Source: Lentisphaerae bacterium GWF2_57_35
GTDB lineage: Bacteria > Verrucomicrobiota > Kiritimatiellia > CAIQIC01 > GWF2-57-35
Reading direction: 5' to 3'
Assembly (NCBI GenBank): GCA_001804865.1
Contig: MHBK01000051.1
Coordinates: forward strand, 1 to 64,000
DNA: 64,000 nt
In this document: positions 17,251 through 25,850 of the stretch, piece by piece
Layout: each line of letters starts with the position of its first letter
Position numbering within the stretch: the first letter of the stretch is position 1
The notes under the pieces: generated by a model
Databases searched by the model: none
What the model was told of the DNA's origin: nothing
The model's input: only the letters and a program-made list of their open reading frames with translations
Position numbers and translations under genes: made by a program

Positions 17251-18048
17251 TTATTCCTCAGGTTCTTCTGAATTGCATGCCAACAGAGTGATATACTGAC
17301 CCGAATAGCCGAGAGGAATCGACTCTTCCCATAAGTCGATGGTTTTATAGCGATTAGCAAACCAGCCGGCAGAATCCGACTTCCCTTCAACAATAACATT
17401 CACATTGGGATGTACCATGCAATTTGCCGTTGGTGAATTATCTGGTACGACAGTTCCTCTTCGAATAACTTTCAAGCCGATAGCTCCCATTTCATCGGAT
17501 GTGATTCCAAAAAGCACTTTGCCATTCTCTGAGAGTACTGCAGCACATGGTTCTGCCGCGTATTGTACATACCTAATGGCTGCACATGTAATGGACGTTT
17601 CACAGTCATCTGCCATTTTGAGGATGTTACTTAGAGTCATAAACCCTCTGGTTTTCATCGATTGCTCGATGTAATACCGTGGAATTAAAAGTGCGGCAGC
17701 GAATGTATCCGCTTCGCGTTCCAGCTGATCGTCACATATAAAGCCAGACATTGAATTGTGAGCTTGACCCGTCATGAGCAATTGACGATGGCCCTCAATG
17801 TAGTAATGACCAAGTTCGTGGGATAGTGAGAATCGGATTCGCCGCTGATTACCTTGTTGAGGATAAAGCAATAAAAACTTATCCTTATTTGGGTGATATT
17901 CAATACGACCTAAAAAAGATTCTCTAAAGTCGCCTGGACCGAGTAAAATGCCTTCATCTTTGGCTATTTGTAGTGGATTGGAGGGTAATCCTGAACCCAT
18001 CGTTTCTCTTATGCTATCAGCAAGTTGCTCAATCTGAACATGAATCAT
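17251..18048 (-). CDS. ImmA/IrrE family metallopeptidase
   Basis: The protein is 265 aa. The zinc motif HELGH is at residues 77-81 (SHELGHYYIEGH) and the third-ligand region QLEREADTFAAALLIP is at ~109-123, typical of ImmA/IrrE proteins. The ~140-residue C-terminal half could be a GAF-like or other sensor domain. Its start overlaps the stop of the upstream gene (TAATG), so it is coupled to it. Known members cleave repressors (ImmR, DdrO). Here the natural candidate substrates are the products of the two upstream genes, which is inference. Confidence 0.88.
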   Translation of the reverse strand: MIHVQIEQLADSIRETMGSGLPSNPLQIAKDEGILLGPGDFRESFLGRIEYHPNKDKFLLLYPQQGNQRRIRFSLSHELGHYYIEGHRQLLMTGQAHNSMSGFICDDQLEREADTFAAALLIPRYYIEQSMKTRGFMTLSNILKMADDCETSITCAAIRYVQYAAEPCAAVLSENGKVLFGITSDEMGAIGLKVIRRGTVVPDNSPTANCMVHPNVNVIVEGKSDSAGWFANRYKTIDLWEESIPLGYSGQYITLLACNSEEPEE

Positions 18049-18386
18049 TATTTCCCCTGCTCATCATCAAGGAGTTTTTTGCGCAATCGTTTCAGTTCTT
18101 CTTCAGTCTCTTCATCGTGTTTATCATCTTTATTCTTTCGATTCATCGCCGCAAACAGCTCTTCTTCGACGACAGTAGGCTCCTGTATATTTACAATTGA
18201 TTTCCCTAGTACACGGTTTATCACAGCTTGATGCCATGATTCGTATGCCCGAGATTCTCCTTCATTAAGTTGTGGCTTTGTCATGTGTTGGTTAATTTCT
18301 GCTTCATTCACTTCGCTAAAGCATCCTGCCCTCAACGTGATTGCGATCAGTGCGTCTAGCGCCTGCTCCTCGTTGTGCGCTGTCAT
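18048..18386 (-). CDS. Acidic helical protein between sigma factor and ImmA-like peptidase
   Basis: The protein is 112 aa from MTAHNEEQALDAL. AAAGGAG sits upstream of the ATG at 18386. It is predominantly helical, with a very charged C-terminus (DDKHDEETEEELKRLRKK) and no TM segment. No family is recognised. It lies 13 bp after the sigma gene and overlaps the peptidase gene by 1 nt, so it is a candidate anti-sigma factor or peptidase substrate. A longer frame exists upstream but lies inside the sigma gene. Confidence 0.65.
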   Translation of the reverse strand: MTAHNEEQALDALIAITLRAGCFSEVNEAEINQHMTKPQLNEGESRAYESWHQAVINRVLGKSIVNIQEPTVVEEELFAAMNRKNKDDKHDEETEEELKRLRKKLLDDEQGK

Positions 18387-18399
18387 GATCGTTCTCCTT

Positions 18400-19020
18400 T
18401 CAGATATGGTTCTTTGTAAGATACTCTTTGAATTTTTGCCGGATTTCAGTTCGAGCTCTCTTAATGCTTGCGATCGTGGGTCGTTTCCCTGTCCTTCTAT
18501 ATATCTCGTGAGTTGTTTCATCTTGGCCCAACTCGTCAGGAAAATTGTCTGCCATAACTTGAGCTACCTGCCGTTGTACATCTGGTAATGTTCGTATAAA
18601 CTTGATGAATGTGTCTTGAATGGCTGCGGCTCTTTCATACGAAACAGCAGAATGCCAGTTATAACCGGCCTCTGTGTTTTGAATACGTTCAGCGACAACT
18701 CCGATGTCGTCATCTATTGTATCACCAATTTGTGTTTTGTATTTCCGTAGTTGGTCAATGGCTTTGTTTTTTGCTACAGTAAATACAAATTTAGCAAACG
18801 GTTGGTTTAAATCGAATGTACCTTTCTCAATGCGTCTCCACACAGCAATGAAGGTGTCGCTGACAATTTCCCCCACATCTTCATGCCTTAAGCCTGGGAA
18901 TCGCTTTAATAAGAAAGACCATAACGGTTTGCTATAAGTTTCGCAAAGCGTCTCAATGCCCTGTTCTTGTTCTTCATGTTTTCCGCCCAATAGGAGCTTT
19001 AGGTCGTCTTCGTCATACAT
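18400..19020 (-). CDS. Sigma-70 family (ECF-like) RNA polymerase sigma factor
   Basis: The protein is 206 aa. Region 2 is clear: L-x-x-x-Y-x-x-x-LW-x-F, then HEDVGEIVSDTFIAVWRRI, FVFTVAKNKAIDQLRK. A linker follows, then a region-4-like helix-turn-helix at the C-terminus (THEIYRRTGKRPTIASIKRARTE). AGGAGG lies 9 nt before the ATG at 19020; the ORF start at 19050 would include that site. It is the first gene of the operon with the helical protein and the ImmA-like peptidase. It may drive its own element's promoters; its targets are not known. Confidence 0.85.
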   Translation of the reverse strand: MYDEDDLKLLLGGKHEEQEQGIETLCETYSKPLWSFLLKRFPGLRHEDVGEIVSDTFIAVWRRIEKGTFDLNQPFAKFVFTVAKNKAIDQLRKYKTQIGDTIDDDIGVVAERIQNTEAGYNWHSAVSYERAAAIQDTFIKFIRTLPDVQRQVAQVMADNFPDELGQDETTHEIYRRTGKRPTIASIKRARTEIRQKFKEYLTKNHI

Positions 19021-19178
19021 TCCCCACAACCTCCTTTTTCCAAGTAACACGGATTGGCCTCATTCGTCGGACCATGAAATCTTAATTTTTTTTATTGGTC
19101 CAGTCTAGTTCGCTAATCCGAGTACTTGATCAAGCGTAGAACGCGCTGTTTATGAACAAAGCACAGTGAGGAAAAAAT

Positions 19179-19328
19179 ATGAAAAAAAAGCAAAGCAGCA
19201 AGCTTAATGGATCGGTTATTTTTGTTAAATCATTTCGCCATTGGAAGACAGGCAAAATAATCAAAGCGGAAGATTATGGGAAGATTGCATTTGCCATTCC
19301 TATCTATCCTGTCAGAAAAGCAAGCTAA
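19179..19328 (+). CDS. Small basic protein, 49 aa
   Basis: The ORF from the ATG at 19179 encodes MKKKQSSKLNGSV, followed by KSFRHWKTGKIIKAEDYGK and a short tail. GTGAGG is upstream. The K-S-F-[RK]-H-W-[KR]-TGK-x-[IM]-x-A-x-[ED]-YG core resembles a small protein type I have met in other mobile regions. It is divergent from the sigma operon. The function is unknown. Confidence 0.45.
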   Translation: MKKKQSSKLNGSVIFVKSFRHWKTGKIIKAEDYGKIAFAIPIYPVRKAS

Positions 19329-19435
19329 CAATCCCTCAAGTGATGGGGTTCACCGTTTTATGCATTGTTTTTTTCTCTCTGTGTTCGGTTTGCTTGAAAA
19401 GTGATCAAACAACTAAAGGAAAGGAGGTGAGAAAT

Positions 19436-19651
19436 ATGGCAAAGGATGCACCTGGAATGCGTGGCTATAGGCCAAGGAATGAGAATGGTCAGCTCCGAGA
19501 TACCAGAGATGATAAACACGTGGGCACTTTAGAGAAGCAATATCGTCGTGACTTTGGTGTGCGCGATGACATGCATGTCGGCACTCTCTTGAAGGAAACT
19601 GGAATGTCATCTGTCAATGATCTCATTCAAAGCGATATCGGAAAGAAGTAG
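19436..19651 (+). CDS. Small protein with duplicated RDDxHVGTL motif, 71 aa
   Basis: A strong AAGGAGGTGAG precedes the ATG at 19436. The protein begins MAKDAPGMRGYRPRNENGQL. It carries the same motif twice, RDDKHVGTL and RDDMHVGTL, 18 residues apart, separated by E-KQYRRDFGV. It ends in a short helix (SSVNDLIQSDI). Similar small proteins exist in distant phyla, which fits transfer. A terminator follows. The upstream extension of the ORF to 19241 overlaps the 49-aa gene and is unlikely. Confidence 0.6.
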   Translation: MAKDAPGMRGYRPRNENGQLRDTRDDKHVGTLEKQYRRDFGVRDDMHVGTLLKETGMSSVNDLIQSDIGKK

Positions 19652-19665
19652 TACGGAAGCTATAC

Positions 19666-19706
19666 GAGCAGGCATCGAGTGAAGCCGATGCCTGTTCATT
19701 TTATTC
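19666..19706 (+). terminator. Rho-independent terminator
   Basis: The 12-bp stem GAGCAGGCATCG/CGATGCCTGTTC has an 8-nt loop and is followed by ATTTTATT. It lies 14 bp after the stop of the 71-aa protein and before the DUF2235 gene. Confidence 0.8.
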
Positions 19707-19861
19707 TGTAGAGGGCAAGTTTAGTGGATAAGAAAATTCAACAAAATTCTCAATAGCAGTTCTGTGAGAGACCGTCAGAAACGGTGCATGAATCCATTGG
19801 TGAGGCGTATTCCTTTTCTGGTGTTGATAGTGGGGAACTGCAAAATTCAAGAAAGGATCCT

Positions 19862-21193
19862 ATGAGCCGAAATTTAGTGGTCTGTTGCGATGGGACGTGG
19901 AACGCTGCGGAGAAGATGAAAGAATCGGATCGATCTAATGTCTGGTTGTTTTACCAGGCAGTCGTAGGGGTGGAAAACGAAACAAAGCTGTATTTGGATG
20001 GCGTGGGGTCGAAGGACCTAAAAGATCGAATATTGGGCGGGGCTTGGGGAGTTGGGATTAGCGATGCAATTTGTCGGGCATATGGATGGCTGGCAAAGCA
20101 TTATCAAGAAGGAGATCGAATTTATCTGATCGGGTTCAGCCGGGGAGCGTTCACTGCTCGGTCTCTCGCGGGGTTTATCGGGTATCGAGGGTTGAAAGCG
20201 GGATTAAGGGATTTGGCCGAGAAGGATTTGGTTATAGCGGCATCGGAAGAATATGCCGAATATCGAAATCGGAAACGGGCAGCCAATCCAACGCCTTCTG
20301 TCCATTTTGTTGGCGTGTTTGACACGGTCGGGAAACTGGGTGTGCCGGATCATCTGTGGATTGCCAATCTGTTTGATCACCCGCAAAACTATTCTTTTCA
20401 CGATACACAACTGGGGACACATGTCATCCATGGTCGCCACGCGGTTTCAATTGATGATAACAGGGCGCTATTCATGCCGACCTTGTGGATCAATCCGGAT
20501 TCGGGTTGTCCGATTTATGACCTTTCGGAAAACGGACGAACGGTAAAACAACTCTGGTTTTGCGGGCAGCATTCCGATGTAGGTGGAGGAGCAAATCAGC
20601 CTGCAACGAACATGACGTTGCGTTGGATGCGGGAAGAGGCAAAAGGGTGTGGGTTGGTGCTTGAAGAGGGTTCTATTGAAAAACTGGATGTAAAACCTCT
20701 TGCGGATTTGTTGAAGAAATCAGCCCTTCCATGGGACTTGATGCCGCGCGGTGTCCCTCTACTGACTGTCGAAAATGTGGGCGTCATAATTCACAAAAGT
20801 GTTATGGCTCGGAAGGATGGCGATGCGACCTATTGGCCGATTCAAAAGCTGACCGAGGGACAAGTCTCGGATGTAATTGTACTGGATTCTCTCAACCATG
20901 ATTGGCAATTTTCGGGTGTTTGGGCAGAGGCTGGGAAATCGTATATTGCTCAATCTATCAGTTTGGGATCGAAGTTTGTTCAGGGTTATGTGGCCAACGG
21001 AGGAAATCCAGAAATTGATGGAACTTGGGCTGAACATCAGAAGTTCGCTCTGAACAAGCCCTTCACAGTGGATCAAAACCGTAGTGGGTACCTGCATTTC
21101 AAGATACGCAGGATTCCAACCGGCAATGACAAAGTTGTAAGAAGGAAGTTCCCGACAAAAATTAAAGTAACGATTCAACAAGAACGAAACTAA
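19862..21193 (+). CDS. DUF2235 alpha/beta-hydrolase (Tle1-like phospholipase fold)
   Basis: The protein is 443 aa. It opens with RNLVVCCDGTWN, the DUF2235 signature. It contains the nucleophile elbow GFSRGAFTAR (Ser93), an HFVGVFDTVGKLG segment carrying the catalytic Asp, and a WFCGQHSDVGGG segment with the likely His/Asp. Members include phospholipase effectors of type VI secretion and also stand-alone cytoplasmic proteins. There is no signal peptide and no VgrG, PAAR or adaptor gene nearby, so an effector role is unsupported here. AAAGGATCC precedes the ATG; an in-frame extension to 19784 is less likely. Confidence 0.88.
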   Translation: MSRNLVVCCDGTWNAAEKMKESDRSNVWLFYQAVVGVENETKLYLDGVGSKDLKDRILGGAWGVGISDAICRAYGWLAKHYQEGDRIYLIGFSRGAFTARSLAGFIGYRGLKAGLRDLAEKDLVIAASEEYAEYRNRKRAANPTPSVHFVGVFDTVGKLGVPDHLWIANLFDHPQNYSFHDTQLGTHVIHGRHAVSIDDNRALFMPTLWINPDSGCPIYDLSENGRTVKQLWFCGQHSDVGGGANQPATNMTLRWMREEAKGCGLVLEEGSIEKLDVKPLADLLKKSALPWDLMPRGVPLLTVENVGVIIHKSVMARKDGDATYWPIQKLTEGQVSDVIVLDSLNHDWQFSGVWAEAGKSYIAQSISLGSKFVQGYVANGGNPEIDGTWAEHQKFALNKPFTVDQNRSGYLHFKIRRIPTGNDKVVRRKFPTKIKVTIQQERN

Positions 21194-21261
21194 TCGACAA
21201 CCACTCTGACGGAGTGATCCTTGCGCGTGTAGATTGATCTGTGGACGTATGAAGCGGGGAA

Positions 21262-23934
21262 CTATATGGTCTTGTACTCGTATTTTGTCACGAGTGTTGT
21301 GAAAGACATATTGGCCAGGACTCCGTTATGCGGGATAATGACGTACTTCCACGGCTTGCCATTGTTCTTGGTGGTAAAGTCGGTGGCGTGCTTGCAATAT
21401 TCCGCCGCTGCCGTGGCCTTTTCCTGAACGTCGCCGGAATCGATATCGCCCTCTTTTTTCGTTTCGATCATGTAAATGGCTCCGGGAGTCTCCGCAACAA
21501 AATCCGGGATGTATCGGCTGGAATTGTGATTCCAGTAGATCTGGAACTGATTTCGTGCCGGGCGGAGCCATTTTAGGACTTCGCCATCCTTTTCGAGAAT
21601 TCCGGCGAAATCCTTCTCCGTCTTGGAGTCAAACTTGTAAAGGGTGTGGCACGCTTTGCTGAATCCGCTGAAGATCTTGGTCGGAATGAGCCGCGTGGGC
21701 GTAATCGTCTCTGAATAGTCATGGACGTGATCGGAGCTGAACTTGGATAGATTATGCTCTTCGATGGCCGTGAAGGGCCTGACGATGGGCTCGTCATACT
21801 CCGGAGCCTCGCAATAGAAATGCTCAGAGGCCATCATTTGGCTATAAATGAAGGATCCCAGTTCACGCTTGTGATATTGCACGACATTGATCAACTCGTC
21901 CTCGGAAAGCTCTGCCCGGAGTTTGGTCAGTGAGTCGTTCGCCAGACTGAACAGCAATTCGGATTGCTCGTCGTAGTCAATTTCCGGGTAATTGATCAGT
22001 TCGCTCACAATCAGGTTGCCGAGATTTTCCGGAGTAATCCGTCCGACGCCTAAAATGGTTTCTTCTTGGTTATCCGTTAAGGACCGTCGAAGAATGGCCT
22101 CAGAAACGGGCTGATAACTCAAGCCGACAGTATCGAGGGTGAAGTTATGGAAACCAGACCGAACCTCATTCTTTTGTTGAATGATGATGCGTGGTATTTC
22201 AATGATGTTCCGCACGAATTCCCTGGCCACCGCTTCGTAGTGCGACTCAGCTTCCTTGAGCATTTCATTTACAAAAAGCGATTGCTGGGGCTCGGACTGT
22301 ATGCGCTCCTTGAGTTTCTCCATGGCCTTCTGTCTGACCTCAGGCCGGCTTAACTCCTGGGCGGACTTGACCTCGGTATTGAGGTCGTTAAGGGTTGAAA
22401 CAATCTGCTTCTTTGTCTCCAGGGCCAGTTGCGCTTGTTGCTTCTCGGCGGGGTCGGCCAGGGTCTTGATTCGATTCTGTTCGGCCTGCAACCCCTGCGT
22501 CATGAGCGAGGTGGCTGTGATGGTCTCTTTCTGGGCTGTGAGTTCTTCGTCTATCTCAATGATGTTCTCCCGTCGGATGATCGAATCCGGGCGGTTGGCG
22601 GCGTCCACGATTTCCTGGAAACGATCGTGCGATACGATGGTCAGCTTGTCCACCTTGGATTCGCCCGTCGTCTCGCCATAAGGCAGTCGAAGCCCTCGTC
22701 CAATGGTTTGTTCGCGCAAGGTCGTGGACGCGGCCGTCCGAAGCGGGATGATCGTGTAAAGATTGGTCACATCCCAGCCTTCTTTGAGCATGTTGACATG
22801 AATAACAATCTCGATCTGGTTGTCCTCATGTTCCAGCACAAGCAATTTGGCGATATTCTCGTCCTTCTCCGACCCGCTCTGGCCGGAATGAATCTCCATG
22901 ACCTTCCCGGCATACTGCCCTTTGAAAAACGAGACGGACTCGATCAGGGCCTTAAGCTGGCCGGCATGCTGGGTATCCTTGGCTACCACCAGCACGAAGG
23001 GTTTAACCAGTCGCTTCTTGGAGTCTCGGGAATAGATTTGCAGGGCGACTTTGGTGTCTTCGTGAATCCGGATGCCGTCTTCGAGCTTGATGCGGTCCAA
23101 ATCTTCGAGGCTATATTGCGCCGGATCGAAATCCTTTCTGGTCGCGACGGCGGGAACTTTCACAAAGCCGTCTCTGATGGCCTTGGCTAGAGAATACTCA
23201 TAGACCACATTCTTGAATTTGATGGTGTTGCTGCCGCGTTCAACCTGGGGTGTGGCGGTCAATTCCAGGCCGAGAATGGGATTCAGTTCGTTAATTACGG
23301 CCATGCCGCGATCGGCTCGATAATGGTGTGATTCATCCATCAGAATGACCAAGTCATCCAGGTTCGAGAGATAGTTGAAGTAGGGTTCGCCGAGATATTC
23401 TGCCATGCGTTTGATTCGTGGTTCGGCGCCGCCCCTGGCTTCCGCGTTGATCTTGGAGATATTGAACACGTTGATGTTCAAATCCGTGTAGAGGTTCCCA
23501 TGCCGGGCATCCCCGTAGTTATCGCCAGTGATAATGTTCGGCGGATTCTGCGCCAGGTCTCCAATCCCCGGGAAGACATACTTTGGATTCGAGGGATTCG
23601 AGAAGTCCTCGATCAACTTGTTGTAAACCGTCAAGTTCGGCGCGAGCACAAAGAAATTGCGGATGCCCTTCTCAAGATACAAATAGGCGATAAAAGCGCC
23701 CATCAGCCTGGTTTTTCCGACACCTGTTGCCAGGGCGAAACACATGGACGGAAAGTTTCTTTCGAAATCGGCGCAGGCAGGATATTTTGCCCTCACTTTC
23801 GCGAGTTCCGCAACCAGGTCGCTGTTCTTCTTGAGCGTCATTTCGGCGGCCAGCTCGGAAAGAATTCGCAGGCTTTCCTCCTGGGGCGACCGCAGGCTCA
23901 AACGATTCCGAACATAAAGCGCCGTGTGGTTCAT
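21262..23934 (-). CDS. Type III restriction enzyme Res-like SF2 helicase with C-terminal PD-(D/E)xK nuclease
   Basis: The protein is 890 aa from MNHTALYVRNRL, with AGGAGG ~10 nt upstream. Walker A is ATGVGKTRLMGAF and motif II is DESHHYR. Motif III sits in ELTATPQ. Motif VI includes REQTIGRGLRLP. The C-terminus carries a PD-(D/E)xK-like site, PDFV...MIETKK. In type III systems Res acts only in complex with a Mod methyltransferase. Here Mod is present only as an internally deleted remnant upstream. The gene overlaps the YhcG-type nuclease gene by 4 nt. Confidence 0.9.
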   Translation of the reverse strand: MNHTALYVRNRLSLRSPQEESLRILSELAAEMTLKKNSDLVAELAKVRAKYPACADFERNFPSMCFALATGVGKTRLMGAFIAYLYLEKGIRNFFVLAPNLTVYNKLIEDFSNPSNPKYVFPGIGDLAQNPPNIITGDNYGDARHGNLYTDLNINVFNISKINAEARGGAEPRIKRMAEYLGEPYFNYLSNLDDLVILMDESHHYRADRGMAVINELNPILGLELTATPQVERGSNTIKFKNVVYEYSLAKAIRDGFVKVPAVATRKDFDPAQYSLEDLDRIKLEDGIRIHEDTKVALQIYSRDSKKRLVKPFVLVVAKDTQHAGQLKALIESVSFFKGQYAGKVMEIHSGQSGSEKDENIAKLLVLEHEDNQIEIVIHVNMLKEGWDVTNLYTIIPLRTAASTTLREQTIGRGLRLPYGETTGESKVDKLTIVSHDRFQEIVDAANRPDSIIRRENIIEIDEELTAQKETITATSLMTQGLQAEQNRIKTLADPAEKQQAQLALETKKQIVSTLNDLNTEVKSAQELSRPEVRQKAMEKLKERIQSEPQQSLFVNEMLKEAESHYEAVAREFVRNIIEIPRIIIQQKNEVRSGFHNFTLDTVGLSYQPVSEAILRRSLTDNQEETILGVGRITPENLGNLIVSELINYPEIDYDEQSELLFSLANDSLTKLRAELSEDELINVVQYHKRELGSFIYSQMMASEHFYCEAPEYDEPIVRPFTAIEEHNLSKFSSDHVHDYSETITPTRLIPTKIFSGFSKACHTLYKFDSKTEKDFAGILEKDGEVLKWLRPARNQFQIYWNHNSSRYIPDFVAETPGAIYMIETKKEGDIDSGDVQEKATAAAEYCKHATDFTTKNNGKPWKYVIIPHNGVLANMSFTTLVTKYEYKTI

Positions 23935-25013
23935 GATTCCTTGCCTCCTGAGAGCCTCATCCGGGCTAATCGAACAGCATCGTGGAGTTTCTGCTCCAGC
24001 TCCTTTTGCGGCAACGCATCGGTCCAGTACGAGGCCACCCGGATGCCGCTGCCTTCCATGTCTAACAGGCGAACCGTTTCTTCCTTCTTGCCGGCGCATA
24101 GGATCAGGCCTACGGGACTTTCTTCGCCGGGACGGCGTTCATACTTGTCCAGCCAGCGCAGGTAGAGTTCCATTTGCCCCTTGTACGACGGCTTGAAATC
24201 CCCCAGCTTGAGTTCAATGGCGACCAGTCTTCGCAGGCTTCGATGGTAGAAGAGCAAATCGAGATAGTAATCGTCGCCGTCGACCGTGATTCGTTTCTGC
24301 CGCTCCAGGAAGGCGAACCCCACGCCGAGTTCAAGAATAAAGGCCTCTATCTCCCGGAGAATGGCGGCCTCGACATCCTTTTCGGCATAGGTGTCCTTCA
24401 GGCCGAGAAAATCCAGCAGGTACGGATCGCGGAAAACCAGGTCGGGCGTCATTTTGTCTTCTTCGCGCAAAGACTTGATTTCCTGTTCGATGACTTTCTC
24501 CGGTTTCTTGGCCAGAGCCGTGCGCTCGTAAAGCAAGTGGCCGATCTTGTGCTCGAGGGTTCTGGTGCTCCAGCGTTCGATCCGGCACATTTCGGCGTAA
24601 AAGTCCCGCTTCAGCGGATCATCAATATAAATGATGGTTTTAAAATGCGTCCAGCCCAATTGTCTCCGCAGTGCGGAGACAATCTTTTCTTCCGGAAACA
24701 CCTCGGCAAAACGAACCATATGCCTCAAATTCTTTTCCGAATAACCACGCCCGAATTCGATGGTCAATTTGGCGGCCAGCGCTTGCAAAACCTCCTGGCC
24801 GTACTCCGCACGTTTTTCGCGAAGGATGTCCTCGCGAATCCTTTTCCCCATCTGCCAATACAAGGTGGTCAACGCCGCATTCACCGTTAGGGCTACGGAA
24901 TGACGCGCCGATACGATTATCCCCCTCAAATCTTGCAGTAAATTGGCGGGAGTAACCTGGTCCCCCGTTCTTTTCACTGGCACTTGCGAGTTCGCTTTTT
25001 TCTTTGCGCTCAT
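23931..25013 (-). CDS. YhcG-type PDDEXK nuclease (DUF1016)
   Basis: The protein is 360 aa. The N-terminal helical DUF1016 domain includes LYWQMGKRI, GRGYSEKNLRHM and FAEVFP. The C-terminal nuclease domain carries DYYLDLLFYHRSLRRLVAIELK, with Asp and E-x-K in the expected positions, then the GQMELYL motif. Family members are often embedded in restriction-modification operons. It overlaps the next gene (res) by 4 nt and the upstream mod remnant by 4 nt, so the three were an operon. Confidence 0.93.
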   Translation of the reverse strand: MSAKKKANSQVPVKRTGDQVTPANLLQDLRGIIVSARHSVALTVNAALTTLYWQMGKRIREDILREKRAEYGQEVLQALAAKLTIEFGRGYSEKNLRHMVRFAEVFPEEKIVSALRRQLGWTHFKTIIYIDDPLKRDFYAEMCRIERWSTRTLEHKIGHLLYERTALAKKPEKVIEQEIKSLREEDKMTPDLVFRDPYLLDFLGLKDTYAEKDVEAAILREIEAFILELGVGFAFLERQKRITVDGDDYYLDLLFYHRSLRRLVAIELKLGDFKPSYKGQMELYLRWLDKYERRPGEESPVGLILCAGKKEETVRLLDMEGSGIRVASYWTDALPQKELEQKLHDAVRLARMRLSGGKES

Positions 25014-25357
25014 CCCTTACCCTCCTCGTTGCCGAAAAGATTCTGCTGGGCCGGATTTTCACGGGCTTTGGGCTTTGCCTTGGGTGGGCCAACGGGAACG
25101 AAATTGGGTTCATCCGGGTCGTGCGGCATATTGACGATATTCAGGCTGTAATCGTCTTTTCCAAACTCGCAACGGCCCAGCAACATCGCCGGAATCTTCG
25201 TGATCTCGATATTCGGATAGCGGTCCTTGCAGGCGGTGGAAAACTTCTTATTGTCTCCATACGATTTCCCCGCATCCTCAATCAAAATCCGCGGTTCAAG
25301 CTGGGGCTGCTTGTCCTTGCCGATCCAGGTCAATTCGAGTTTCTGTTTATTCTGCAT
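25010..25357 (-). pseudogene. Type III DNA methyltransferase (mod) remnant, internally deleted
   Basis: The first ~35 residues match the N-terminus of type III Mod methyltransferases (KLELTWIGKDKQPQLEPRIL, then EDAGKSYGD). The sequence then switches to what looks like a Mod C-terminus (CKDRYPNIEITKIPAMLLGRCEFGKDDYSLNI) and a Lys/Pro-rich tail, 115 aa in all against the usual 550-650. The whole catalytic core with the DPPY and AdoMet-binding motifs is missing. The frame remains open and still overlaps the YhcG gene by 4 nt. This is a clean internal deletion rather than ordinary decay. Confidence 0.65.
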
Positions 25358-25366
25358 AGTGCAAAC

Positions 25367-25390
25367 GGACGGCGACACGCCGTCCCTCCC
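25367..25390. repeat. REP palindrome just downstream of the RAYT gene
   Basis: An 8-bp perfect stem GGACGGCG/CGCCGTCC with an ACA loop. On the minus strand it is preceded by GGAG, the canonical REP head. It ends 1 bp before the RAYT stop codon. Confidence 0.7.
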
Positions 25391-25391
25391 A

Positions 25392-25850
25392 TTACCACCG
25401 CAATTCGTTCAATACGCCCTGGTAGGGCCAGTCTTCCGGCTTGGACACTAAATGCTTTCTCATGGGATTCTGTCGGACATATTCCCATTTGTCATGATAG
25501 TTCTCTGCGCGCCTGAGCCGGGTATCCCAGAAGTCCCTTTGCCAAGAGCCCGCTTCCGCGAGATGCAGGCAACTGAATTTGCGCTTCCAGTGTGTGACCC
25601 ACGCCTTCAAAGTAAATTCCGGTTTGTGCGGTGAACAGAATAAATGAATGTGGTCGGGCATCAAGAGGTAATATCCCACCGACCACGCATCCGCCGCCTT
25701 CCACACATCAACCAAAGCCGCCTGTACCGCGGCACAAGCCAGCCAAGAGGTTTTATTTTCCGTGCAAACGGTGAGAAACACCAAGGTCGGCGCCCCGGAG
25801 GATATGAAAACCCCATGAGCAGGATGCTTCCGTTGTGGGAGGGTCGGCAT
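25392..25850 (-). CDS. REP-associated tyrosine transposase (RAYT, Y1/HUH family)
   Basis: The protein is 152 aa from MPTLPQRKHPAHG. It carries the HUH metal motif MPDHIHLF and, in the C-terminal helix, the candidate nucleophile tyrosine in EYVRQNP, along with W-x-x-x-F-W-D-x-R-L-R and the typical KPEDWPYQG ending. RAYTs are single-copy domesticated Y1 transposases thought to spread REP/REPIN palindromes. The start codon lies inside a REP hairpin (25842-25860) and another REP abuts the stop. The gene sits between two truncated methyltransferase N-termini. An in-frame upstream extension to 25928 crosses three palindromes and is unlikely to be translated. Confidence 0.85.
   Translation of the reverse strand: MPTLPQRKHPAHGVFISSGAPTLVFLTVCTENKTSWLACAAVQAALVDVWKAADAWSVGYYLLMPDHIHLFCSPHKPEFTLKAWVTHWKRKFSCLHLAEAGSWQRDFWDTRLRRAENYHDKWEYVRQNPMRKHLVSKPEDWPYQGVLNELRW

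Noticed and set aside
19862..21193. Type VI secretion effector role for the DUF2235 protein
   Set aside because: No VgrG, PAAR, adaptor, immunity or other T6SS genes occur nearby; the domain alone does not prove export.
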